A DNA stretch of 63,736 nt from an uncultured Geobacter sp. (GTDB lineage: Bacteria; Desulfobacterota; Desulfuromonadia; Geobacterales; DSM-12255): contig CALMBF010000133.1 in assembly GCA_937860145.1 (NCBI GenBank), positions 1 through 63,736 of the forward strand. Reading direction: 5' to 3'. The translations under genes and the position numbers were made by a program. The notes under the pieces are model-generated. The model was not told the DNA's origin. It did not search any database and was given only the letters and a program-made list of their open reading frames with translations. Every line of letters starts with the position of its first letter. The first letter of the stretch is position 1. This document shows positions 9,014-17,632 of this stretch, piece by piece.

Positions 9014-9589
9014 ATGAAAATGACACTTCTGTTGTTTGCGATGGCAATTGCGATGCTGGCGAATCTGGCGAATGCTTCAGTCTGGAACATTGATCCGGAA
9101 AAGACCGTGGTCGAATTCAAAGTGAAAAACATGAAGGTTTTTACGGTGGGAGGGACCTTCAAAAGTGTAACAGGAGAGGTAGTCGTCGACGAAAAAGATA
9201 CCGCCAAATCAGCCGTGTCGGCAGAAATTGATGCAAAGACAGTGAACACCGGTAATGAAAAGAGAGACGAGCACCTCAGAACCGCAGATTTTCTTGATGT
9301 AGCCCATCATAACAAGCTGAAATTCGTCAGCAACAGGATAGTGAGGGACAAAAATAGGTTGAAAATTCATGGTGACCTGACAATACGCGGTAAGACCAAG
9401 GGCGTTGTCCTGGATGCAGGCGACGAGGCCGTCATTGAGAAGGCGCTAAAAGAGGCAACACACTGCAAGATAACAGCAACAACTGAAATCAACCGCACCG
9501 ACTTCGGTGTGGACAACTCCAAGTTTCTTTCTTCCGGAATCGGCGACAACGTGAAAATTACTCTGAGCATTGAACTCGTTAAAAGGTAG
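9014..9589 (+). CDS. YceI-family periplasmic protein
   Basis: The 191-residue protein has an N-terminal signal peptide ending near residue 21 (ANLANASVW). The YceI beta-barrel domain follows (WNIDPEKTVVEFKVKNM, GGTFKSVTGEV, NEKRDEHLRTADFLD, GDLTIRGKTK, INRTDFGV). YceI proteins bind polyisoprenoid or quinone-like lipids in the periplasm. It lies 15 bases after the GNAT-fusion enzyme, with AAAAGGAG before the start, so it belongs to the same transcription unit. A role with quinones serving the membrane complex upstream is plausible but not shown. Confidence 0.85.
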   Translation: MKMTLLLFAMAIAMLANLANASVWNIDPEKTVVEFKVKNMKVFTVGGTFKSVTGEVVVDEKDTAKSAVSAEIDAKTVNTGNEKRDEHLRTADFLDVAHHNKLKFVSNRIVRDKNRLKIHGDLTIRGKTKGVVLDAGDEAVIEKALKEATHCKITATTEINRTDFGVDNSKFLSSGIGDNVKITLSIELVKR

Positions 9590-9666
9590 GCAAACTCATT
9601 GGACGGGGAATGAATGGCATGCAAGTCGGTCGGCACTCTACATCTGATGCATTAGGGGAGAAGGAA

Positions 9667-10503
9667 ATGAACAAGAGAAGAAATGCCTTGGTGTTGTTCA
9701 CAAAATACCCTGAGCCCGGCGTAACCAAAACGAGACTTATTGAGGAAAACGGTGGCGCCCTTACTGCCGATCAGGCAGCTGGACTCTACAAGGCCATGGT
9801 TCTCGATACCGCCATGGTAGGAGTCCACGCCTTGGCCGAGTGCAGGAGCAACGCCATGCCCGGCGGAGAGTTCGATATTTGTATATCCTCCTCGCCCCAA
9901 AGTGAAATGGAAAAAGTCCGGTCGATGTTCAACGGTGAATTCCCCGAGGCGCGGGTCAAGTATATCTGCGATCAGGGGAGTAATTTCGACGAGCACTTTA
10001 ATGACAGTTTTCGGCAGCTGTTTTCAGAAGGGTATGACTCGGTCATATGTATCGGGGGAGATCTCCCCTGCATTACCACTGATCTTATAGTGCGCTCTTT
10101 TGCCTGGCTTTCCGAGCGTGATGAGGTTTCAACCGCCGGGGCCATGGTGCTCGCCCCTTGTCAGGCCGCCGGCGTCTCTCTGGTGGGGGTAACCAGGTTA
10201 GCAGAGATGGATTTTTCCGGGGTTTTCTACAGCGGCACGGGGGAATCGGCACTGGATGCCCTGATCCGTATCGCACGGGAAAAAGGAATTGCCACGGCCT
10301 TGTATGAAGCCCTGTTTGACGTGGACTACATGGAAGACCTGGCCCACATCATGGCGGTCATAAATGCCCTTGACTATGCCAGGCAACATCAACCCGGTGT
10401 CATTTTGCCGGAAAGAACACTGGCCATGATCAGGGACCTGGGGCTGGTGACCGTCACGCCTCCCAATACCGCGCACGACCCAAGGGGAAAGATCGATGGT
10501 TAG
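9667..10503 (+). CDS. DUF2064 / TIGR04282-type glycosyltransferase
   Basis: The 278-residue GT-A-fold protein opens with VLFTKYPEPGVTKTRL, the hallmark of the DUF2064 family. It has GGDLPCI for the metal/nucleotide site and an EALFDVDYMEDL segment near the end. Some members of this family are annotated as arsenosugar-biosynthesis glycosyltransferases, and an arsenic cluster lies 12 kb downstream. The fold is also shared with MobA/CofC nucleotidyltransferases, so a cofactor-related role in this pterin-enzyme operon is an alternative. The start at 9667 is chosen for GGGGAGAAGG just upstream. It overlaps the next gene by eight bases. Confidence 0.75.
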   Translation: MNKRRNALVLFTKYPEPGVTKTRLIEENGGALTADQAAGLYKAMVLDTAMVGVHALAECRSNAMPGGEFDICISSSPQSEMEKVRSMFNGEFPEARVKYICDQGSNFDEHFNDSFRQLFSEGYDSVICIGGDLPCITTDLIVRSFAWLSERDEVSTAGAMVLAPCQAAGVSLVGVTRLAEMDFSGVFYSGTGESALDALIRIAREKGIATALYEALFDVDYMEDLAHIMAVINALDYARQHQPGVILPERTLAMIRDLGLVTVTPPNTAHDPRGKIDG

Positions 10504-11476
10504 CATCGGGTTCGATAAGGAAAAATGCACGAGCTGTAACCTCTGCGTCGAGCTTTGCCCCAAGGAGGTTTTGTCCCCTGGTGATCGAGCCCTCGGGGAG
10601 GTTCCAGCAGTTGTCTTCGCTGAGGAGTGCTGTGCCTGCATGACCTGTGTCGGTAAATGCCCGCAGGGAGCGATCGAGATTCACCAAGGGGAACCGGCGG
10701 AGCGTTACCTGGATAAGCACAACAAAAGCCCCTTTATCTCCTTGAGCGAGGAAGAAGCCCTAATCTATGCCGGATATGCAGCCAGACTCGAAGAAACTCT
10801 GATGCTTCGTTCCCGGCCGGTGGCCGTTTCCCTGATCCGCAAGGGAGAGCCTCTCCCTCATATACCTGTGCCCAGGGTGAAACTGCGCTACTGCCAGGCG
10901 CTGATCATGGCCCGCCGCGGGATCAGTACGCTGATGACGGCCAGTTCCCACTCCTGTCCGGACGGAGCTTCCATCCTCGGTATGGGCAAGGTTCCGCGCA
11001 AACTCGCCACGGGTGAGATCTATGTGCAGCTGGGGAAACTCGCTACCAGGGAAGCGGCGGAGAAGATGGTAGCCGAAAGGCCTGCCCTCCCGGAAGAGTC
11101 GATCTGCGCCACCCTGCTGACTCCCTTGGACAAGGCTGTTATGAAACCGGACGTTATTGCGGTCATCGCACCGCCGGAAACCATGATGTGGCTCTGCATG
11201 GCTTCAACCTATTACACGGGCAAGAGGCCCAGCTTTGAGATGAGTTCATACAACGCACAGTGCATCGAAACAACTCTCATCCCCTACACGACAGGGGAGA
11301 TGAATACCTCACTTGGCTGCTACGGCTGCCGTGCCATTTCTGACCTTGGCGAGGAGATGATGTTCATGGGGATTCCGTTGGAAAAGATGCCGACGGTGAT
11401 CGAGGGGCTGCGTCACCTTGGGAAAAAGGCGATCAGGGACTGTCGTGCGAAGGTGTACCTGCCGCCGTTGATTTGA
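10496..11476 (+). CDS. ferredoxin-DUF169 fusion protein
   Basis: The 326-residue protein has an N-terminal two-cluster ferredoxin domain (C11, C14, C17, C21 and C45, C48, C51, C55). A DUF169 domain follows, with conserved RSRPVAVSLI, SCPDGASILGMG and CYGCRAISDL. DUF169 proteins are common in anaerobes, but their function is not established. The extra Cys residues (C-YGC) may bind a metal. It overlaps the glycosyltransferase gene and ends the series of closely spaced genes that began at 272; the next gene follows a 65-base gap with a hairpin. Confidence 0.8.
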   Translation: MVSIGFDKEKCTSCNLCVELCPKEVLSPGDRALGEVPAVVFAEECCACMTCVGKCPQGAIEIHQGEPAERYLDKHNKSPFISLSEEEALIYAGYAARLEETLMLRSRPVAVSLIRKGEPLPHIPVPRVKLRYCQALIMARRGISTLMTASSHSCPDGASILGMGKVPRKLATGEIYVQLGKLATREAAEKMVAERPALPEESICATLLTPLDKAVMKPDVIAVIAPPETMMWLCMASTYYTGKRPSFEMSSYNAQCIETTLIPYTTGEMNTSLGCYGCRAISDLGEEMMFMGIPLEKMPTVIEGLRHLGKKAIRDCRAKVYLPPLI

Positions 11477-11496
11477 CTCTTCCGAGGAAGACCCGA

Positions 11497-11520
11497 CCGT
11501 CCTTTCCAGTGAGTGGACGG
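11497..11520 (+). other. intergenic inverted repeat before the molybdenum-cofactor block
   Basis: CCGTCC at 11497-11502 and GGACGG at 11515-11520 can form a six-pair stem with a 12-base loop. No T-run follows, so this is at most a weak or factor-dependent terminator, or part of an operator for the ModE-like gene that begins 21 bases later. Confidence 0.3.
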
Positions 11521-11541
11521 CCAGGATGAGGACAGGTTTTC

Positions 11542-11934
11542 ATGAAGATCGCGGACATCCTTGCAGACAAACAATTGGCGGCACGATCCAAAGTCTGGCT
11601 TGAGCTTGATGGTAAGCCTTTCTTCGGCGAGGGGCGCTATACCATTCTCAGATCGATCGAGCGTTATGGATCGATCAAGAGAGCCTCAGAAGAGATCGGC
11701 ATACCGTACCGGAGAATCAGAGGTGCCATTTACGTCATGGAAAAGGCTATTGGGGTCCCACTGGTCCTCAGATCGCGGGGTGGCGCCTCGGGTGGCGGCG
11801 CCAGTATCAGCCAGGCGGCCAGTGAGTTGCTCCGGTTGTTCGAGAAACAGGAAGAAGGGGTCCGGGAGAGAGTTGATGAACAGCATCTCATCGCTTTCGA
11901 GACAATACGGAGAGACGTATCACCAGCGGGGTAA
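11542..11934 (+). CDS. ModE N-terminal-domain-like HTH regulator
   Basis: The 130-residue protein matches the winged-HTH half of ModE (ARSKVWLELDGKPFFGEGR..ILRSIERYGSIKRASEEIGIPYRRI), followed by a Gly-rich wing (SRGGASGGGA) and an amphipathic helix that could dimerise. The C-terminal molybdate-binding TOBE domains of full ModE are missing, as in many short ModE-like proteins. It is the first gene of the molybdenum-cofactor block and ends five bases before moeA, so it probably controls that block, perhaps sensing molybdate through another protein. Confidence 0.8.
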   Translation: MKIADILADKQLAARSKVWLELDGKPFFGEGRYTILRSIERYGSIKRASEEIGIPYRRIRGAIYVMEKAIGVPLVLRSRGGASGGGASISQAASELLRLFEKQEEGVRERVDEQHLIAFETIRRDVSPAG

Positions 11935-11939
11935 GAGAC

Positions 11940-13154
11940 ATGATCAGCATCTTCGAAGCACAACAGGTGATTTTGGAAAAAGTGGCTCCCCTTCCATCCG
12001 AGGAGGTGGATCTGCTGCACGGACTGGGAAGGATCATCTCAGAAGAAATCGTGGCGTGTTGGGACCTCCCCAGCGTCGACAACTCGGCGATGGACGGATA
12101 TGCCTTCTCTCACAAGGCACTGCAGAGCAATTTCATGAACGTCATCGGGTTTCTTCCCGCCGGGACGGAAAGAACTGTTCCGATCCCTCCGGGAGAGGCA
12201 ATCAAGATCATGACCGGTGCCCCTCTTCCGGCCGGATGCGACACCGTTGTTCCAATTGAGGATGTTGAAGCTCTGGGGGACGGCATCAGGCTGAAATCTG
12301 ATGTAAAAGCCGGTGCCCACGTTCGCAGGCGGGGAGAGAATGTCCGGGCGGGGGCGCGTGTGATTGCCGCCGGGACTGAACTTTCTCCGCTGCAAATCGG
12401 GCTGCTTGCCTCTTTGGGAAGTACCGGAATCTCAGTCCACCGTCGGCCGAAGGTTGCCATCATCGCCACTGGCGACGAGCTCGTAGAGGTCGGTTCCGTT
12501 CCAGACGGCGCCACCATCGTCAATAGCAACAGCAACAGCATTGCGACGCAGGTCCTGGAGGCCGGAGCAGAACCGGTGCTGCTCGGCATCGCCCGCGATA
12601 CCAGGGAGGCGACCCGGGAGAAGATACTCCGTGGCCTTGACGCTGACGTCGTCATCACTACCGGTGGCGTATCGGTCGGCGACAAGGACCACGTTAAGGA
12701 AGTAATACAGGAACTCTCGGCAGAACTTCTTTTCTGGAAGGTGAATGTAAAACCGGGAAAACCGACTGCTTTTGCAATGCTCGGAGGAAAACCCTTTTTT
12801 GGACTTCCCGGCAATCCGGTGGCTGCAATGATTGCCTTTGAGCAGTTCGTCCGGCCGGCGTTGTTGAAAATGATGGGCCACCTCTCCGTTTTCCGGCCGG
12901 TGGTCAAGGCCACGTCTTCCGATGCTTTCAAAAACATCGGTGATCGGCCTCACCTCCTATTGTGCCGGGTCGCTATGGCCGATGGCAAACACATCGTCTC
13001 CATCAGCGCCGCTCAAGGCTCGGCGAATCTTGTCACAATAGCGCAGGCAAACGGGCTTATCGAACTCCCCCCTGGCGCGTCGATCGCTCCGGGGACAGAG
13101 GCCGACGTGACGCTCTTGACCCGAAACTTCGCGATGAGGTCCGTATGTCAGTGA
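11940..13154 (+). CDS. moeA: molybdopterin molybdenumtransferase MoeA
   Basis: The 404-residue protein shows all MoeA landmarks: LPSVDNSAMDGYA near the start, IMTGAPLPAGCDTVVPIEDV, a central MoCF/MogA-like domain (VAIIATGDELVEVG, TTGGVSVGDKDHVK, PGKPTAFAMLGGKPFFGLPGNPVA) and a C-terminal domain. MoeA inserts molybdenum (or tungsten) into adenylated molybdopterin. It lies directly after the ModE-like gene and overlaps moaA by ten bases. Length is normal for the family. Confidence 0.95.
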   Translation: MISIFEAQQVILEKVAPLPSEEVDLLHGLGRIISEEIVACWDLPSVDNSAMDGYAFSHKALQSNFMNVIGFLPAGTERTVPIPPGEAIKIMTGAPLPAGCDTVVPIEDVEALGDGIRLKSDVKAGAHVRRRGENVRAGARVIAAGTELSPLQIGLLASLGSTGISVHRRPKVAIIATGDELVEVGSVPDGATIVNSNSNSIATQVLEAGAEPVLLGIARDTREATREKILRGLDADVVITTGGVSVGDKDHVKEVIQELSAELLFWKVNVKPGKPTAFAMLGGKPFFGLPGNPVAAMIAFEQFVRPALLKMMGHLSVFRPVVKATSSDAFKNIGDRPHLLLCRVAMADGKHIVSISAAQGSANLVTIAQANGLIELPPGASIAPGTEADVTLLTRNFAMRSVCQ

Positions 13155-14128
13155 TCGACACCTATGGCAGAAGGATCAATTACCTGCGCCTCTCCATCAC
13201 CGACCGCTGCAATCTCCGTTGCACGTACTGCATGCCGGCGGAGGGGATTCGGAAATGCTCGATGAGCGACGTGCTGAGTTATGAGGAGCTCCATCAGATA
13301 ACACAGTCGGCGGTCGACATCGGCGTCGAAAAGGTGCGCATTACCGGAGGTGAACCGCTGGTCAGAAAAGGGGTCGTCAGCTTTCTCACCGGGCTGCACC
13401 GGATTCCCGGTCTGAAAAAACTCGTCCTCACCACCAACGGCCTGTTGCTGGACGAAATGGCGGATGATCTGAAGCTGGCCGGAGTGGAGAGCATCAACAT
13501 CAGTCTCGACTCGATGCGGCCGGAGGTTTTCTCACGGATCACGCGGCTGGGGGATGTCAACAGGGTCATGGCAGGGATAGAAGCCGCCGAACGTGCGGGG
13601 TTCCGCTACCTCAAGATCAACATGGTTGTGATGAAAGGGGTGAACGATGAGGAGGTTCTCGACTTCGCCGCACTTACCCTGGAGAAGCCCATCACGGTCA
13701 GGTTCATCGAATACATGCCAACTGCCAGGGAGCACGACTGGCAGTCGTTGATGATAGGCGGGGACGAACTGCTGTCCAGGATATCCCGGCGGTTTTCAAT
13801 TCAAAAGGTGGTAAACGAAGCCCTTGACGGCCCCGCGGTCAATTATCGGATCAAAGGGGCTGCGGGCAAAGTCGGTTTCATCACCCCAATCTCCCGGCAT
13901 TTTTGTCATGACTGCAACCGGATCCGGGTCACTTCATCCGGAGCCGTAAAAAGCTGCCTCTTTGAGGAAGGAACCACGAATCTCAGGCCATACCTGGCTG
14001 TCGGGGATGTAGTCGGCCTGAGGGAAGCGCTTCGCCGGGTAGCAGGGCGGAAGCCTCTCACGCACAGTTTCCTGGCCGCAGGCGAAGCCGACGGTTGCCA
14101 GTTCAGCATGTCTCAGATAGGGGGATAA
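13145..14128 (+). CDS. moaA: GTP 3',8-cyclase MoaA
   Basis: The 327-residue radical SAM enzyme carries CNLRCTYC (C22, C26, C29), the SAM-binding RITGGEPLVRKG, and the C-terminal cluster site (CHDCNRIRVTSSG...C) with the start of the GTP-binding region. MoaA makes the first pterin intermediate of molybdenum-cofactor synthesis together with MoaC, found at 15975. The start at 13145 overlaps the moeA stop; a longer in-frame extension would run through moeA and lacks MoaA homology. The usual C-terminal GG pair is present (SQIGG). Confidence 0.95.
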   Translation: MSVIDTYGRRINYLRLSITDRCNLRCTYCMPAEGIRKCSMSDVLSYEELHQITQSAVDIGVEKVRITGGEPLVRKGVVSFLTGLHRIPGLKKLVLTTNGLLLDEMADDLKLAGVESINISLDSMRPEVFSRITRLGDVNRVMAGIEAAERAGFRYLKINMVVMKGVNDEEVLDFAALTLEKPITVRFIEYMPTAREHDWQSLMIGGDELLSRISRRFSIQKVVNEALDGPAVNYRIKGAAGKVGFITPISRHFCHDCNRIRVTSSGAVKSCLFEEGTTNLRPYLAVGDVVGLREALRRVAGRKPLTHSFLAAGEADGCQFSMSQIGG

Positions 14129-14158
14129 GGCCTCTGGGCATGGGATTGTAGGTGTTGC

Positions 14159-14181
14159 TCCATCTGCAGTGCACAGATGGA
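14159..14181 (+). other. hairpin between moaA and the MOSC gene
   Basis: TCCATCTG at 14159-14166 and CAGATGGA at 14174-14181 form a perfect eight-pair stem with a seven-base loop. It lies in the only sizeable gap (96 bases) of the cofactor block. No T-run follows, so it may be a processing or stability hairpin or an operator rather than a terminator. Confidence 0.4.
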
Positions 14182-14224
14182 TAGAGAATCATGAAGGTGA
14201 GTTGAGAGAAAGAGGAGAAGATCA

Positions 14225-14671
14225 ATGTCAGCCAGCGTCATAGCGGTGTGCACAAGTGAAAATAAGGGTGAGCGGAAAAGACCTGTATCCGAAGTAAATG
14301 TCACCGCAGGTAAAGGGATAGATGGAGATGCTCATGCAGGAGACTGGCATCGACAGGTGAGCTTGCTGGCTATGGAGAGCATCCAAAAAATGCAGAACCT
14401 CGGCTTGTCGGTGTATCCGGGGGATTTTGCGGAAAACATCACGACTATCGGTATCAACCTCCCCAGCCTCCCCATCGGCACAAAACTCAAAGTGGGAGAA
14501 ACGATCATGGAAGTTACGCAGATCGGGAAGGAGTGCCATACCCGCTGTGCAATCTACTACCAGGCCGGTGACTGTGTCATGCCCAAGGAGGGAATATTCA
14601 CCCGGGTTGTGCAGGGGGGGCGGATCGTGTCGGGTGACATCGTGGAAATTATGGGAGATTCATCGTTATGA
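14225..14671 (+). CDS. MOSC-domain protein
   Basis: The 148-residue stand-alone MOSC (MoCo sulfurase C-terminal) domain has the family features GIDGDAHAGDWHRQVSL, GDFAENI and KECHTRCAIY. The Cys in this last region is the expected sulfur- or metal-carrying residue. Such proteins are linked to molybdenum-cofactor handling and, in anaerobes, are often found with moaC/mobA. A GAGGAG site precedes the start, and the stop overlaps the transporter start (ATGA). The exact reaction is unknown. Confidence 0.85.
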   Translation: MSASVIAVCTSENKGERKRPVSEVNVTAGKGIDGDAHAGDWHRQVSLLAMESIQKMQNLGLSVYPGDFAENITTIGINLPSLPIGTKLKVGETIMEVTQIGKECHTRCAIYYQAGDCVMPKEGIFTRVVQGGRIVSGDIVEIMGDSSL

Positions 14672-15927
14672 GCACCGGTCGTGCGGGTACAGGGCTCATG
14701 GAAGAGGGTAATGGTATGAAAGGAACGGGCTTCCGTTTTACACTTCAGGAGTTTTCCGGTTCTCTTGCAGACCTGGGGGTAATGGTGCCGCTGGTCATTC
14801 TCCTGATTACCAAGAACGGCATGAATCCAACTGCGGTGCTGATGCTGGCGGGCCTTCTCTACATAGTCAGCGGTCTCGTCTTCAAACTCCCGGTTCCGGT
14901 TCAGCCGTTGAAGGCGGTCTCGATCATCGCCATCGCTTCCGGACTGGCGCCGAGCGTCATTGCGGCTGCCGGGATTCTCATGGGAGCCATTCTGCTTTTC
15001 TTTTCCGCGACCGGGGTTTCGGGCCTGTTGTCGAGGATTTTCACTCGGCCGATCATCAGGGGAATCCAGCTTGGAGTCGGCGTTCTGCTGGTGACCAACG
15101 GGATCAAGATGATACTCGATCCCAAGTTCATCCGTGGGGGGGAGACGGTGATCCTGCAACTCGCCGGGATGGATATGCCGATCGGCGTCCTCTTTGGTAT
15201 CGCCGGAGCTGCGGTCGTCATTGCATTCTCGAACAGTCGCCGTTTCCCGGCGGCCCTTGCCTTGATGGTGTTCGGGATAGCGTCAGGTTTGTTCTTCGGC
15301 TCATACAGCGTGCTGCAAAAGGTTGCGTTTGCACCAACCCCGCTTACTGTTTTGCTTCCGACGGCTGAAGATTTCACCCGGGCTTTTTTCCTCCTCGTTC
15401 TCCCCCAGATTCCGCTTACTTTCGGCAATTCCATCGTTGCGACCTCTGACACTGCGTCGGCATATTTCGGCGCCCGAGCATGCGGCATCACTCCCGGTAG
15501 GCTTTCCTTTTCCCTGGGCATCACCAATCTGATAGCCGGTTTTATCGGTGCAGCTCCGCTTTGCCACGGTGCCGGCGGCATGTCCGCCCATTACCGGTTC
15601 GGAGCCCGGAGCGGTGCAATGGGGGTGATGATCGGTACCTGTTTCCTGCTTGTTGGATGCTTGTTCGGTAAATCGGCACCTGACCTTTTCGTGCTGTTGC
15701 CCCCGTCGATTCTGGGCATCATGCTCGTATTCATCGGTATCGAGCATGCCATGCTCATGCATGACGTCATCGATTCCCGGCAAGATTTTTTCATCACGCT
15801 TGCTGTCGGCACGATTGCCGGCGCTACGAGTAATATTTTTGCTGCAACAGTTGTCGGGTTTTTTCTCATCCTTCTCTTCAAGGTCACCGCTGCCAGCGGG
15901 ATATCCCGTGAACCGGTGACCTATTGA
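14668..15927 (+). CDS. MOT1-type (SulP-like) molybdate transporter
   Basis: The 419-residue membrane protein has about ten hydrophobic helices and two internal-repeat motifs of the MOT1 family: FSGSLADLGVMVPL near the start and PLCHGAGGMSAHYRFGARSG near residue 298. MOT1 proteins import molybdate, and its place between MOSC and moaC supports molybdate or tungstate as substrate. The start at 14668 gives an ATGA overlap. A later in-frame ATG at 14716 with AGAGGG upstream, which removes a polar leader, is equally possible. Confidence 0.85.
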   Translation: MSTGRAGTGLMEEGNGMKGTGFRFTLQEFSGSLADLGVMVPLVILLITKNGMNPTAVLMLAGLLYIVSGLVFKLPVPVQPLKAVSIIAIASGLAPSVIAAAGILMGAILLFFSATGVSGLLSRIFTRPIIRGIQLGVGVLLVTNGIKMILDPKFIRGGETVILQLAGMDMPIGVLFGIAGAAVVIAFSNSRRFPAALALMVFGIASGLFFGSYSVLQKVAFAPTPLTVLLPTAEDFTRAFFLLVLPQIPLTFGNSIVATSDTASAYFGARACGITPGRLSFSLGITNLIAGFIGAAPLCHGAGGMSAHYRFGARSGAMGVMIGTCFLLVGCLFGKSAPDLFVLLPPSILGIMLVFIGIEHAMLMHDVIDSRQDFFITLAVGTIAGATSNIFAATVVGFFLILLFKVTAASGISREPVTY

Positions 15928-15974
15928 CTCCGGTTCAACCGGCAATGAACACAGAAACCCAGGGGAAGACGATG

Positions 15975-16448
15975 ATGTTTAACCATTTTGATGAAGCTGG
16001 CCGTGCAGTGATGGTGGACGTAACCGGGAAGCAGCCGACGCTGCGCACCGCGGTCGCCGTTGCGAAGGTCGCCATGCGGCGAGAGACTCTGGAAATGGTA
16101 CTGCAGGGTGTGACATCCAAGGGGGATGTGTTGGCCGTTGCCCGGCTTGCCGGGATTGTTGCGGCAAAGAAAACGCCTGAGCTCATTCCATTGTCTCATC
16201 CACTGGCGATTCATGCAGTCTCAGTGGAGTTCGTCAGCGACCTCGACTCTGGCACCATCAGGGTGGAAAGCACGGTGAAGGCGCTGGAGAGGACCGGCGT
16301 GGAGATGGAAGCGTTGGTCTCAGCCTCCGTTGCCGCCCTCACCATTTATGACATGTGCAAGGGGATCGAAAAGGGTATTGAAATTACCGGGACTCACCTT
16401 CTCTTCAAGGAGGGTGGGAAAAGTGGTGTTTACAGGAAGGAAGAGTGA
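15975..16448 (+). CDS. moaC: cyclic pyranopterin monophosphate synthase MoaC
   Basis: The 157-residue protein has the MoaC signature: MVDVTGKQPTLRTA, KGDVLAVARLAGI, KKTPELIPLSHPL, GVEMEALVSASVAALTIYDMCK and IRVESTVKALERTGVEM, with the catalytic Lys/Asp region near DMCKGIEKGI. It completes the first step begun by MoaA. The start at 15975 (MFNHFDEAG) aligns with other MoaC N-termini and has AGGGGAAG upstream; a longer reading from 15924 is possible but adds an unrelated leader. The stop overlaps the mobA start. Confidence 0.93.
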   Translation: MFNHFDEAGRAVMVDVTGKQPTLRTAVAVAKVAMRRETLEMVLQGVTSKGDVLAVARLAGIVAAKKTPELIPLSHPLAIHAVSVEFVSDLDSGTIRVESTVKALERTGVEMEALVSASVAALTIYDMCKGIEKGIEITGTHLLFKEGGKSGVYRKEE

Positions 16449-17071
16449 TGAAGTCTGGAGCCCTTTCAGTAAACGATGCCGTAATTCGTAACGACATAAC
16501 CGGGGTAATTCTTGTCGGAGGGAAAAGCCGGCGCATGGGGAGGGACAAGGCTTTTCTCGATGTGGGGGGAAAGACGCTGTTCGAGAAGGTTCTGGATGCA
16601 TTCCGCGAAAGCTTTAGCAAGATAATCCTGACAGGGAGCCGTGGAGAACGGTTTGCCGGCTACGATCTGCCGGTCTACGAGGACATTTTTTCAGGCAGCG
16701 CTCTTGGAGGGATTTACACGGGACTGCATCACGCAGATACGGATACGGTGTTTGTATCTTCCTGTGATCTTCCCTTTCCCAGTAGTCGCATCATCCGTCA
16801 CCTCTGTTCTTTGACCGGCAACAGTGATGCTGTGGTGCCGAAGCTTGCGCACGGGTATGAACCGCTCTTTGCAGCGTATTCCAAGAGTTGTCTCAGGTCG
16901 GTAAAGACGATGCTACACGCCGGCAATTATTGCGTCTACGACCTCTACCGCCAGATCGATGTAAGGGAGGTTTCCGAAAGTGAACTGGAGTCAGTTGGCG
17001 GGGCACGGGATGCTTTCCTGAACCTGAATACGCCGGAAGAATACGAAGCGGCAATGAGGAGGATTGTATGA
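16448..17071 (+). CDS. mobA: molybdenum cofactor guanylyltransferase MobA
   Basis: The 207-residue GT-A-type nucleotidyltransferase has GVILVGGKSRRMGRDKAFLDVGGKTL, the GTP/Mg motif SSCDLPFPSS and the later RQIDVREV..LNLNTPEEY region, all typical of MobA. It adds GMP to Mo-molybdopterin, forming the MGD cofactor used by the DMSO-reductase-family enzymes at 1421 and 6389. It is coupled to moaC (TGATG) and to mobB (ATGA). Confidence 0.92.
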   Translation: MKSGALSVNDAVIRNDITGVILVGGKSRRMGRDKAFLDVGGKTLFEKVLDAFRESFSKIILTGSRGERFAGYDLPVYEDIFSGSALGGIYTGLHHADTDTVFVSSCDLPFPSSRIIRHLCSLTGNSDAVVPKLAHGYEPLFAAYSKSCLRSVKTMLHAGNYCVYDLYRQIDVREVSESELESVGGARDAFLNLNTPEEYEAAMRRIV

Positions 17072-17622
17072 AGATACCGGTAATTTCCATTGTAGCGAAG
17101 AGCGGAACTGGCAAGACAACGCTTCTGGAAAAATTGATAGCCGAATTGAAGCGCCGCGGCTATCGCGTAGGGGCCATAAAACATGATGCCCATGAATTTG
17201 AAATCGATCATCCCGGCAAGGATTCATGGCGATTGACGCAGGCAGGAGCCGATACCATGGTTGTCAGTTCAGCCGCGAAAACAGCAATGGTCAAACAGAA
17301 TCCGGCATCGGAAGAACCTTCTGTACAGAGCATAGTAGCCACCGTTTGCGCAGACATGGACATTGTCCTGACCGAAGGCTTTAAAAGGAGCAATTTCCCG
17401 AAGATAGAAGTGCACCGAAAGGAGCGGAGCGACGCTCTGCTCTGCCGTGGTGATGAGCATGATGCAACTCTCATTGCGGTGGCTTCCGATCAGGAGTGGG
17501 GCCTGGATGTCCCGGTATTTGATCTCAATGATGTTTGCGGCATCTGTACGCTGCTGGAAAGAAGATTCCTGGGCGTCAGATCTGAATCCAAAGCAGATGT
17601 GGCATTGATGGGAATCGGATAG
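17068..17622 (+). CDS. mobB: molybdopterin-guanine dinucleotide biosynthesis protein MobB
   Basis: The 184-residue P-loop protein has Walker A AKSGTGKTTLLEKL and KHDAHEFEIDHPGKDSWRLTQAGA, the typical MobB follow-on, plus VLTEGFKRSNFPKIEVHR. MobB binds GTP and assists MobA but is not essential in model organisms. The start overlaps the mobA stop (ATGA). It is the last recognisable cofactor gene of the block; the next gene follows after ten bases. Confidence 0.92.
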   Translation: MKIPVISIVAKSGTGKTTLLEKLIAELKRRGYRVGAIKHDAHEFEIDHPGKDSWRLTQAGADTMVVSSAAKTAMVKQNPASEEPSVQSIVATVCADMDIVLTEGFKRSNFPKIEVHRKERSDALLCRGDEHDATLIAVASDQEWGLDVPVFDLNDVCGICTLLERRFLGVRSESKADVALMGIG

Positions 17623-17632
17623 GCAGGACTGA

